From: Okapia johnstoni
Taxonomy: Eukaryota > Chordata > Mammalia > Artiodactyla > Giraffidae
Direction: 5' to 3'
Length of the DNA stretch: 64,000 bases
Assembly: GCA_024291935.2 (NCBI GenBank)
Contig: CM044308.1
Coordinates: 117,268,501-117,332,500 of the forward strand
A program made the position numbers and the translations under genes. Below, piece by piece: positions 45,243 to 56,000 of this stretch (the stretch's first letter is position 1; every line of letters starts with the position of its first letter). Below the pieces are notes generated by a model that was not told where the DNA came from, ran no database searches, and worked only from the letters and a program-made list of their open reading frames with translations.

Positions 45243-45541
45243 AAACTGTTGAAATTGTTAAAAATGATTAAAAGCCAGTTCAAGATTTTCATAAACACTA
45301 TTTCAAAATGTTTGTTTGTTAGTTTCAAAAATGTTAGTAGCAATGTGAGCATTCCCCGTGTCTTCCTCTCCTCCCCTCCACTCCCTCTCTCTCAAAATAA
45401 AACATGAACACCCAGTGTAAAAAAAACACTTCGGGGAGGAGCATTTGTCCACCATTTGGAAAGAAAGGTGAGGAGGGGAGCAGACGGCGTGTAGCAGGTG
45501 CTGGTACTGCTTGCGGGGCTGCTGCCGCAGGCTCTGGTGGC

Positions 45542-46138
45542 TCAGATCCCCCAGTAAGGCATCAGGTGTCGGGACTCCTTCTCGTAAACGTCTGGCACTA
45601 TGCCGTAAGGTGTCTGTACCATTTTAACTGTCGACTTCCCAAAGAGCTGGCGCTCGTAGTCTATCAGCTGCCTCCAGAAGCCGACGTTGGGCCTGATGAC
45701 GGGCCTCCGGGCTTTCACCCAGTTGTAGGCCTCCAGCAGGCACACGTTGTGAAATTTCATCAGGTACGCGATGCAGAGTGTAGCCGAGCGGCTGACCCCC
45801 GCAGCACAGTGCACCAAGGTGGCCCCGTGTTTCCGGCTCACGCTGTGGATCTTGTCGGCCACAGTGTCAAAGTACAGTCCAATAGGGGCGTGAGGCATGT
45901 CAGCCAGAGGCACTTTAACATATTCAAATTGGGGCCAGTTGAAATTGGGGATCTCGATGGTCGCGTTCACAATGCAGGTGATGCCACGAGCCTGGAGGAG
46001 GTGCCGGTTGGAGGCTACGCTGCCTCTGCCCAGGAAGAGCGAGGAGGTGATCTGCGCGATGCCTCCTAGGTCTCCCTCTGAAATCATCCGGGGGGCCATG
46101 AGTGTCCGGGGGAGCGTGCTGTGACCTCTGGAGCTCAT
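45542..46138 (-). CDS. DUSP14: DUSP14 (MKP6) dual-specificity phosphatase, complete CDS
   Basis: A complete 198-residue frame in one exon, beginning MSSRGHSTLPRTLMAPRM. It is a small atypical dual-specificity protein phosphatase that removes phosphate from tyrosine and serine/threonine residues of signalling proteins. Family knowledge links DUSP14 to MAP kinases, CD28/T-cell-receptor signalling and TAB1. The catalytic loop HCAAGVSRSAT is present, with nucleophile Cys111 (codon 45806-45808), Arg117 and a likely general acid Asp80. There is no N-terminal MAP-kinase-binding domain, as usual for this subfamily. The frame stays open six codons upstream, but from a GTG; the first ATG is at 46138 and gives the family's usual length. 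The whole CDS in one exon with 5' non-coding exons elsewhere fits the known gene. Confidence 0.97.
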   Translation of the reverse strand: MSSRGHSTLPRTLMAPRMISEGDLGGIAQITSSLFLGRGSVASNRHLLQARGITCIVNATIEIPNFNWPQFEYVKVPLADMPHAPIGLYFDTVADKIHSVSRKHGATLVHCAAGVSRSATLCIAYLMKFHNVCLLEAYNWVKARRPVIRPNVGFWRQLIDYERQLFGKSTVKMVQTPYGIVPDVYEKESRHLMPYWGI

Positions 46139-46230
46139 GAAGACGCCAGCAATCACACTTGCATCATTGGAAGCAAGACCAGAGTGTGCTGTTTTCCTCC
46201 ACCAAGGAATCGGAAGTTACAGTCGCCTTC
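46139..46230 (-). other. DUSP14: Probable DUSP14 5' UTR part of the coding exon
   Basis: On the - strand a possible splice acceptor (tatcttgcag, AG at 46231-46232) lies 92 nt before the ATG, which would make 46230 the first base of the exon. The pyrimidine tract is only moderate and a second AG is available nearer the ATG, so the exact border is uncertain. The leader contains a four-codon upstream ORF. Confidence 0.4.
46153..46167 (-). promoter_or_regulatory. Short upstream ORF (MMQV) before DUSP14
   Basis: On the - strand ATG ATG CAA GTG TGA ends 14 nt before the DUSP14 start codon and is out of frame with it. If transcribed, this tiny ORF could lower initiation at the main start. Presence is read directly; regulation is inferred. 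Confidence 0.45.
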
Positions 46231-47471
46231 CTGCAAGATACAGGTATCCGTCAGTACCCCGAATGCTACTGATTCCTCACAGCCTTCTGCAGTGTCTGCG
46301 GAATGGGAGGGTGAGAGGATTGGAGATGGTTATTCTCTATAATAGCGTGTCCCTTCCAGGATGAAGTCAAATCATTTTCATTGATTAACAGGAAAGGTAG
46401 TCAAAGATGCCAACATGCAAAATCAGTGTAAAATTCAGCACTCTGGTGATTTTTTTTGTTTGTTTTTTTAAAGGCACAAAAGAGAGTCTTCCTATTTTAG
46501 GGAAAGTTAAAGACAGAAACAAGTGCAGCTAATCCCTGAATAACAGCATTGTGGGGTCCTGCTCTTACCGAGGGGAGTGGTGTTTGGTGGTAATTAGGAA
46601 GAGATCAGAACTTCTGATCCCGCCTAAGGCCATGCTCATTCATATATTCTTGCCTACCTCCACGGCTATGATGGCCATATTTTCATAAGCCCAACTCTAG
46701 ACATAGAGATCTTACAAAGGTGTAAAAATGATACTGCTTTAGGTATTATATTCCAATGAATGGCCTTTGTGGACTAAAGAGATACCGAATTGGATCAGTT
46801 ATAGAAAAGCCAGGAACATATGGTCACTTTAGCTCTTTCTAATTTAAAAGAGCTAACTCTATCATATTATTTGTGACATCTGAATACCTGTACTATGACA
46901 TTTCCATGGAAACAATCCCAGGTAACTTCAAGGCCATGGTAGCAAAAATTCACTCATCTAAGTTAAAGAGTATTTTAGCTGACCTGACCCTGGATGTGGC
47001 CAAATACACTTTGCTCAGCCCAAGATTTTTCTAATCTCCAAGATGTATCACACCCCCTGGCTTAAGATGTGTGTTGGAAATAAAGTTTAACAATGTCTGT
47101 GTAGTCTTTCACACCACTTTAGTCTGTGCCCTGAGAAGTGTGCGTATCCCCCACCCAGGGCCCCACTGGGCTGCCCGGAGTGATTCCACAGACAGAGGTG
47201 GTGCTGGGCTACTCACTCGTGAGGTGTCTGGTTCCTCTGGAGTCCTGGGTCTGGAAAGTCTTATGTGAGGGAGTGCTGATCAGACTGGATACAAATCAGA
47301 TCTGTAGAAAGACAAGGAGGTGGGAATGTGGTCAATCAGGAAGATCAAAAGAAATCCTCCTGGTTTTTTACTATGAAACTAGGTTTGACTGGAATAAAGC
47401 TGGGAAGTGGAAAGCATGTTAAATATATCTCCATGTGTATTTAAAGAATGTGCCAGTGAGAACTATCAACC

Positions 47472-47671
47472 TTGGGACTTCCCTGGTGGTCCAGTGGCTA
47501 AGACACCGTGCTCCCAATGCAGGGGGCCTGGGTTTGATCCCCGGTCAGGGAACTTGATCTCACATGCTGCAAGTTAGGAGTTGGCATGCTGCAACTCAAA
47601 GAATTGAGTTCATATGCCCGTGTGCCGCAGCTGAGATCCAACACAGCCAGGTAAACATTCTGAAGAAGAAA
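47472..47671 (+). repeat. CHR SINE
   Basis: Forward copy from gggacttccctggtggtcca to tctgaagaaga. Exact 11-bp direct repeats aactatcaacc flank it (47461-47471 and 47672-47682). Confidence 0.9.
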
Positions 47672-48099
47672 AACTATCAACCCAAGTGTCAGCTTTTTGT
47701 TAATATTTTTCACACCACGGGTTATGTGTCGTTAAGTGCACTTTTGGCCACAGTAAAGATGAATTTTTGAGAGAAGGATTCAGAGACAGCATACTGAAAT
47801 GTAAGGCTCTGCTCACAGGGCCTGCAAGAAATGCACAGGAAGCTCAACTCTCTTCCCTGTGCCAGCAGCCAGGCCAGCAGTGTGGGACTGGGTGCAGTAT
47901 GCCAGACGCCACTTTGGGTGCAGGGAGCCAGCCAGCTCCACAAAGCGCAGCACTGCAGAGGTGGCCTTGGCCATGAACATCAACCCCAGGAGGTGCTGGT
48001 GGTGGAGAGCAATCTGAAATGGCTTTCATTTTGTTTCCTTGTCCATGTGGCCCTCTTCTTCACTCATTTATGCAACAATGTGAGCACCAATCAGCATTA

Positions 48100-49530
48100 T
48101 TAAAAGTGTGATTCTCCCCCAGTCACATGGAAATCAATGAAGTGAGAACACACCACACACAAATAAACTCAAAATGGCTTAAAGACCTAAATATAAGTCA
48201 TGACACCCTAAAACTCCTAGAACATAGGGAAAACAGACTCTGACAATAAATAGTACCAATGTTTTCTTAGGTCAGTCTCCCAAGGCAATAAAAATAAGAG
48301 CAAAAATAAACAAATGGGACCTAATCAAACTTACAAGCTTTTGCACAGCAAGGGAAACCATAGACAAAACGAGAAGACAACCTACAGACTGTGAGAAAAT
48401 ATTTGCAAATGATGCAAAAGACAAGGGCTTAATTTCCAAAATATATAAACAGCTCATACAACTCTTTGACAAACCCAACCAAAAAATGGGCAGAAGACCT
48501 TAATACCAGACACCAAAAGGCATATGGATGACCAATAAGCACATGAAAAGATGCTTATTGCTAATTATTAGAGAACTGCAAGTCAAAACTACAGTGAGGT
48601 ACTACCTCACACCAGTCAGACTGTACATAATTTAAAAGTTTACAAATAACAAATGCAGAAGGGGGTGTGGAGAAAAGGGAACCCTGCTACACTGTTGGGG
48701 GGAATGTAAGTTGGTATAATCCCTATGGAGAACAGTATGGAGGTTCCTCAAAACACTAAAATGAGTTACCATGTGTGCTTAGTCACTCAGCCGTGTCTGA
48801 CTCTTTGTGACCCCACGGACTGTAGCCCGCCAGGCTCCTCTGTCCATGGGGTTTTTCAGGCAAGAATACTGGAGTGGGTTGCCATTTCCTCCTCCAGGGG
48901 ATCTTCCCCACCCAGGGATCAAACCCATGTCTCCTGTGTCTCTTCTTTACCTGCTGAGCCATCAGGGAAGCCCAAGAGTTACCACGTAGTATGTGGTTTA
49001 GTCACTAAGTCATGTCTGACTCCAGCAATCCCACTCCTGGGCATATATCCAGACAAAACTAATTTGAAAAGATACACGCTCCCCAGTGTTCACAGCACTG
49101 TTAACAATAGCCAAAACACGGGAAACAACCGAAGCTGTTGAATGGATAAAGATGTGATAAACACACACACTATGGAATATTACTCAACCATAAAAAAGAA
49201 CAAAATAATGCCATTGGCAGCCACGCGGATGGACCTAGATATCATCACACTAAGTGAAGTCAGAAAAACAGATATCATACGGTATAACTTATATGTGGAA
49301 TCTAAAAGAGGACACAAATATATGTACAAAACAGAAACAGACTCAGATGCAGAGAACAGACTTGTCAAAAAGGACAGGGTGTGGGGGAGGGAAGGACTGG
49401 GAGTTCAGGATTAGCAGATGCAAACTATCAATATTATATATAGGATGGGTAAACAACGTGGTGCTACTACATAAGCACAAGGAACTATATTCCTGTGATA
49501 AACCATAATGGAAAAGAACATGTGTATAAT
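48100..49530 (+). repeat. L1 3' end with Bov-tA insertion
   Basis: Forward degenerate L1 ORF2 C-terminus and 3' UTR: atgggacctaatcaaactta, gaaaatatttgcaaatgatg, then after the insertion atcccactcctgggcatata and atggaatattactcaaccat. A reversed Bov-tA (about 48772-48976) interrupts it, flanked by gagttaccatgt and gagttaccacgt. Confidence 0.85.
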
Positions 49531-49607
49531 GGTAAAAAATAAGTTTGTTCTCTCCTATTTGTCCCTCTGCCTTTCCCAGGTAACCATTACACTTAAATTT
49601 TTTTTTT

Positions 49608-50350
49608 TTTTACAGCTCTGTGGAGCTATAACTGACATACAATTTGATGTAAAATGAGTTCTGACACACGTACACCCAAGACACCATGACCTCAAAATAA
49701 TAACCATATCCATCACCCTGCAGAATGTCCTCATGCTCCTTTATAATTCATGCCTCCCTCACCCTCCAGCCCCATTCCCAAGCAACCACTGAGCCCCTTT
49801 CTGTCACTATAGCTTACATTTTCTAGACTTACACACCGGACTCATTCGATATAGGGTTTTTCTGTTCGGTCTGCCTTTCACTCAGCATAATGATTTTCAC
49901 ATTCACCCATGAAATTGTGTCTATTAACAGGTTATTCCTTTCTTTTTATTGCTGAGTATATTCCACTGTGCAGATATAGTTTGTTCATCTACTGACGACG
50001 CTAGTTTTAGACTCGCACAAGTGAAGTTGATGTAAACATTAATGTACAGGTATTTGTGTGGACATACACTTTCCTTTCTCCTGGTTAACTACCTAGGAAT
50101 GGAAAGTGAAAGTCTCTCAGTCATGTCCGAGGCTTTTTGCGACCCCATGGACTGTATACAGTCCATGGAATTCTCCAGGCCAGAATACTGGAATGGGTAG
50201 CCTTTCCCTTCTCCAAGGGATCTTCCCAGCCCAGGGATTGAAGCCAGGTCTCCTTCGTTGCAGGCAGATTCTTTACCAGCTGAACCACCAGGGAAGTCCA
50301 TGGAGTGGAAGGGCTGGGTCATAAGACATGTGCATATTTAACATTTTAAA
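49608..50350 (-). repeat. L1 3' UTR with Bov-tA insertion
   Basis: Reversed old L1 3' UTR (tggagctataactgacatac, aagcaaccactgagcccctt). A reversed Bov-tA at about 50104-50300 interrupts it (agtctctcagtcatgtccga; head aaccaccagggaagtcc). Confidence 0.7.
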
Positions 50351-51517
50351 ATAGTTTTTAAACAACAGTAACAGCTTGCAACCTGTGGGGCAGGCTACCA
50401 TAATCCTCTCCAAAGACCTCAGAGGGTGAGCACTATCTTTGCAATTTCCCTCTGCTGTGTTCCAGAGCACCTGTGTGTGTGGCGCCCTGGATTCTGTGGC
50501 TGCCACCCAGGGGATACTTCTTGATCACCTACCTCTGGGGCACCTACCTCTGGGGGCAAACACAATTCTGGGCTGGCTACCAACCCTGGGGCACTACAAA
50601 GATACCAACACACTCTCAGTCTTTCAGTGAGAGGCCTATTTGCTTGTCCGGGAGCTTCGACCTAAGGGGCCTCTTCTGCTGCGGCACGCTCTGGGGACGG
50701 GCACAGAGGTTGGCAGACACTGTCTTTTGTTCTCCCTCTGCCTCACTCCAACTCTCTGGTATCTTCTAGAAGGGAATTTGTATACTCATCTGGTACCCCA
50801 GTTTTTGTGACTGCTTCCCAGAGAACACACCTCTAGATCACCTGGCTCTGGTGGACAGTGGGACTTAATGCTAGTGGTCCCACAAGCCTGTGTATTTACA
50901 CACTTTAAAAGCTGGTGACTGAGACCTTTCCCTATAGAACTCTTGACAGTTTGGGGCCCACCTGCAACTACTGGGAGCCACTAAAAATAGGCTACTCAGA
51001 CAATCACAAAGATTTGAGAGACAACCAAAAAGTCACTCCTCCAAAGCTGGGAGAGATGGCTGTTTTATCTAATGGACAGAAACCAACAGAGAGTCAAGGA
51101 AGATGAAGAAGTAGAGGGCTATGTTCCAAATGAAAGAACAAGATAAAACCTCAGAAAATGTCCTTACTGAAATGGAGATAAATGATTTAAATGATTTACC
51201 TGTTAAAAGAGTTCAAAATCATGGTCATAATGATGCTCACTTAACTTGAGAAAAGAATGAATGAACTTCAACAAAGAGAAAATATAAGAAAGTACCAAAA
51301 AGAAGTCACAGAGTTGAAGGATACAATAATTTAACTGAAAAATACACTCGAGTTCAACAGCAGACTAGATAACAGTAAAAAGGATTAATGAACTCAAACA
51401 CGGCCAGTGAAACTCAAACCAACAGAGCAGTAAAAAGAAAGAATGAAAACAAGTGAAGATTGCTTAAGGGCCTTGTAAAATAACATCACGCAGGCATTTA
51501 CATTATGGGAGTCCCAG

Positions 51518-51711
51518 GGCTTCCCTGCTGTCTCAGACAGTAAAGAATCTGCGGGAGACCTGGGTTCAATCCCTGCGTTGGGAAGATCCCCTGGAAAAGG
51601 GTATGGCAACCCACTCCAGTATTCTTGCCTGGAGAATTCTGTGGACAGAGGAGCCTAGCAGGCCATAGTCCATGGGGTCGCAAGGAGTTGGACACGAATG
51701 AGCAAATAAGC
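51518..51711 (+). repeat. Bov-tA SINE in L1
   Basis: Forward copy: ggcttccctgctgtctcaga, then cccactccagtattcttgcc and the closing caaggagttggacacgaatg. Confidence 0.88.
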
Positions 51712-52500
51712 ACAGTATGAGAAGAAAGAAAAAGTGCTGAAAACTTCCCTAACCTAGGGACGAAAACACATTCAGATCCAGCAAGCTTGGAAAGTTCCAA
51801 ATAAACCTCAAAGAGACCCATACCAAGACACATTATATTAAATTGTTAAAAATGAAAACACAAGAAAACTTTAATAAAAGCTAGGTACATACGAGGGAAC
51901 CACCAGAAGACTATCAGCAAGTTTGTCGGCAGAAACTTTCCAGGTCAGAAGGGAGTGGCATGATATATTCATGATATATTCAAGATGTTGAAAGAAAACA
52001 CTTCCAGACAAGAACACTCAGCAAATACTTGTCATTCAGAATTTAAAGAACAAGTTTTCCAGACTAGCAAAAACTAAACCGGCCTCACAAGAATTAAGGC
52101 AACTTTCTTAAGCAGAAAAATAAAGGCCCCTAAGTAGTAGTAGGAAAATACGTGAAAATATAAATCTCACTGGTAGAGGTAAATACAGTACAATTTAGAA
52201 AAATAAAGCATAAAGGTAATATGGATGAGTTACTCATAAAGCCAGTATGAAGGTTAGAAAAATACAGTAGCAAAAATATAACAGTTAAGGGATATACAAG
52301 ACAAAATGGTGTAAAATGTAACAACAAAAAAAATGGGGGGGATAGAGTAAAAATGTAGAGTTTTGGAACGATTGAAACTTTGACTGTTGTAAGTTATGTG
52401 TAACCCTCACAGTAATTATAAAGCAAAAACCTATTCATAGGAGATTCATAAAAGGTCTGAGCAGGAAAGAATCTAAACATACTACTAAACAAAACCCCCA

Positions 52501-52800
52501 GGACTCCCCTGGTGGCCCAGGGGTTCAGAATCCACCTGCCAGGGCAGGAGACATGGACTCCACCCTGCTCCAGGGAGATCCCACATGCCACGGGCCAGCT
52601 AAGCCCGTGTGCCACAACTACTGAGCCCAAGCACTGCAACTGCTAAAGCCTGAGCACCCCAGAGCCTGTGCTCCACAAGAAAAGCCACCACAATGAGAAG
52701 CCCGCACTCTGCAACTAAAGAGTAGCCCCTGCTCCACGACCAGAGCAAGTCCCCGTGCAGCAATGAAGACCCAGCGCAGCCATAAATAAATAAATAAAAT
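52501..52800 (+). repeat. CHR-type long SINE in L1
   Basis: Forward copy: ggactcccctggtggcccag, gtgccacaactactgagccc, agagcctgtgctccacaaga and a taaataaataaa tail. Confidence 0.88.
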
Positions 52801-53878
52801 CATCAAAGCACAAAGCATGACAGCAAGAGGACAGAGAAACTACAAAATAGCCAGAAAACAATTAACCAAATAGCAGTAAGTACATACTTATCAATAGTTA
52901 CTTTAAATGTAAATGGACTAAATTCTACAATCAAAAGACAGAAGGTGGCTGAATGGATTTAAAAAAAAAAAAAAAAAAAAAAAGACATGCTGCCTACCTC
53001 TGATGTGAGGATATACAGACTGAAAGTGAGGATGGGAAAAGATATTCCATACAAATGGAAACCAAAAGAAGCTGGGGCAGCTATACCTAGACAAAATAGA
53101 CTTCAAAATAAAGAGACGACGAAGGGCATTACATAATGATAAAAGTGGCATGTCAACAAAAGGATAAAACATTTGTAAATATTTATGCACCCAATATAGG
53201 AGCATCTAAATATATAAAGCAATATGAACAGATCTCAAGTGAGAAATAGACAATAATGTAATAATACGGGACTTGATCCTCCATTTTCATCAATGGACAG
53301 ATCATCCAGACAGAATATCAGTAAGGACACGTCAGCTTTAAACAAATACGTTAGACCAGGTAACCTTAACACATACATACAGAATATTTCATCCAAAAGC
53401 AACAAAATACACATTCTTGTCAAGTGCACGTGCAACAGTCTCCAGGACAGATCGTATATTTAGGCCACAAAACAACTCCTAATAAACTGAAGACTGAAAT
53501 CACATCAAGCATCTTTTCCAATCACACCAGTCTGAAACTAGAAATCATCACAAGAAGAAAACTGGAAAATTCACAAATAAGTGGAGATTAAACAACATGT
53601 TACTGAACAACCAATGGGTCATAGGAGAAAACAAGAGAGAAATAAAAGCATACCTGCGACAGATGAAGGTGGAAATACAGCACGGCGAGACTTACAGGAG
53701 CCAGCAAAAGCAGTCCTAAGAGGTTCATAAGATAACTGCCTGCACGCCAAGAAACAAGACCTCACAGAGTCTAACTTGACACTTTAAGGAATAGAAAAAG
53801 AACAAAGTCCCAAGTCAGTAAAAGCAAAGAAGTAACAAGGACCAGAGTGAAAATAAACAGAGACTATGAAAGATAAGA

Positions 53879-54060
53879 GGGACTTCCTTGATGGTTGGGT
53901 GGCTAAGACTCCGAGCTCCCGATGCAGGGGAGCTTGGGTGTGATCCCTGGTCAGGGAACTCGATCCCACGTGCTGCAACAGGAGTTCACATGCTGCATGA
54001 AGACCAAAGATCGTGTGCTGCAACTAAGCCCCAAAGCAATCAAATAAGCATTTTTTAAAA
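53879..54060 (+). repeat. CHR SINE in L1
   Basis: Forward copy: gggacttccttgatggttgg, cagggaactcgatcccacgt, caactaagccccaaagcaat, ending A-rich. Confidence 0.8.
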
Positions 54061-55865
54061 GACAATAGAAAAGATCAATGAAACTAAGAGATCACTCCAT
54101 GAACAGATAAACAAAACTGGCAAATCTTTAGCTAGATTCACACACACAAAGGACTCAAAATCAGACGTGAAGGAAACAATTTCACAACTGATACACAACA
54201 GAAATACAGAGGATCATGAAGAGACTACTAGTAATTATACACCCAGGCTGAATCGTGAAGAAATGAAAAATCTGAACAGACCAATAACCAGGAAGAAGAT
54301 TGAATCCCTAATCAACTCCCACTCCCCACAACCCCATGCCACCAATGAACAAAAGTTTAAGATACACACAGCTTTTCTGGTGAATTTTATCAAACATTTA
54401 CAGAATATGTACCAATCCTCAAACTCTTAACACACAGAAGAGGAGCAAACACTTCCAAACTCATCCTACAAGGCCAGCATAACATTAATACCAAAACCAG
54501 ACAAGGACACCACAAGAAAATTACAGACCGGTATCTCTGATAAACCTAATGGAAAACTCCTCAACAAAATATCAGCAAACTATATTGCTGAATATATTAA
54601 AAGGATCATACACAATGATCTGGTGGAATTTATCCCAGGAATTCAAGGATGGTACAACATCTGCAAATCAATCAGTGTGACACACCACAATAATAAAAGG
54701 ACAGAACCATAAAACTCTGAGAAGAAAACCTAGCAGTAAGCTCCTTGACACTGGTCTTAGTAGTGATTTCTTGGATTTGGCAACAAAAGCAAAAGTAAAC
54801 AAGGAGGACAACATCAAAGTAAAAAGCTCTTGCACAGAAAGGAAACTAAACAAAACGAAAAGGCAGCATATGGAATGGGAGAAAATATTTGCAAATGATT
54901 TGGCCAATAAGGGGTTAAGATCCAAACTATATAAAAACTGCATGCAATTCAATAGAAAAAAAATCAAACTTTAAAATGCGCAGAGGGTTGAATAGACATT
55001 TTCCCACAGAAGAAATACAGATGGTCAACAGGTACATGAAAAGGTATTCAACATCACTAATTATCAGGGAAATACAAACCAAAACCTCACTTCACACTTT
55101 TTATAATGGCTGTTAGCAAAAAGACAAGAAATAACAAGTATTGGCAAGGATGTGAAGAGAAAGGAACCCCTGTGCACTGTTTATGCAAATATAAGTTGGT
55201 GCAACCACTACAGAAAACCATATGGAGGGTCCCTGAAAAGTTAAAAATAGGATTACCATATGAGCTAGCAATTCCATTTCTGGGTATTTATCCAACAAAA
55301 ATAAAAACGCTAACTCAAGAAGATAGATGCATCCCCATGTTCACTGCCAAGACACGGAAACAACCTAATGTGTCCATGCATGGATGAATGGATTAAGAAA
55401 ATGCAGTATATATACAAATACGATGGAATATTAATGAGCCATAAAAAAGAGGAGATCTTGCCATTTAGAACAACACAGATGGATCTTGAGGGCATTATGC
55501 TAAGTGAAGTAAGTCAAATAGCAGCAGTTACATGTGGAATCTTAGAAAAAAAGAGCTCAAAGCTACAGAGAACAGATTGCTGGTTCTCAGAGGTGGGGAT
55601 TAAATGGATGAAAAGGGTTAAAAGATACAAACTTCCAGTTTTAGAGTCAGTCATGGGGATGTGATATTTAGCATGGTGACTATCATCAATGCTATACTGC
55701 ATATTTGAAAGCTGCTAAGAGAATAATCTTAGAAGTTCTTGCCACAAGAAAACTTTGTTAACTAGGGGCACAGACGTACCGTGGTACCATTTTGCAGCAT
55801 GTACAAACATGGAATCGTTATGTGGTATACCTGGAACTGATGTAACGTTCTGCAGCTTTATACTG

Positions 55866-56000
55866 CAGTGTTTCTCACACTTGGCGAGCATCAGAATCAC
55901 CTGCAGGACTTATTAAAGCAGATTGCTAAGCCCCGCCCCCAGAGTTTCTGAGTTAGTGGTTCTGGAGAGGGGGCTCGAGAGCTGGCATTTATTTCCCAGG
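55866..56000 (+). repeat. MER5A-like (hAT) fragment
   Basis: Begins cagtgtttctcacacttggc and continues gcatcagaatcacctgcagg, then agccccgcccccagagtttc and ctgagttagtggttctgg, the MER5A order. A (CTG)n run at 56003-56020 replaces its expected 3' end. Confidence 0.75.

Larger units (their letters stand above)
41272..45541. other. Convergent SYNRG / DUSP14 3' interval
   Basis: The stretch between the two convergent stop codons is mostly unique. The only clear insertions are a CHR SINE (41992-42122) and a (CA)n microsatellite (44822-44863). Poly(A) hexamers occur on both strands (+ at 43178, 43742 and 45003; - at 45237-45242, 44646-44651 and 43163-43168). No coding exon was recognised. It probably contains 3' UTR sequence of both genes. 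Confidence 0.55.
50370..55690 (+). mobile_element. Old L1 (L1M-type), nearly full span, degenerate and interrupted
   Basis: A long forward L1 remnant: 5' part near 50400-51100, ORF1-like sequence (51120-52490: acttccagacaagaacactc), ORF2 start (52850-53780: actttaaatgtaaatggact), parts of reverse transcriptase (54460-54690: gaattcaaggatggtacaac), ORF2 end and 3' UTR (54740-55690). Much of the reverse transcriptase region is missing near 54690-54720. Short frames such as 54167-54430 are its relics. Three SINEs interrupt it. Inactive. Confidence 0.75.

Noticed and set aside
45404..46069. 221-codon open frame on the + strand
   Set aside because: It is antisense to DUSP14, whose - strand frame is a complete known phosphatase. 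The + frame has no recognisable domain.
46139..46156. Six extra in-frame codons upstream of DUSP14
   Set aside because: The extension begins at GTG, not ATG. The ATG at 46138 gives the family's usual 198 residues.
54167..54430. 87-codon frame with L1-like peptide
   Set aside because: It is a relic of L1 ORF2 inside a degenerate L1, not a host gene.
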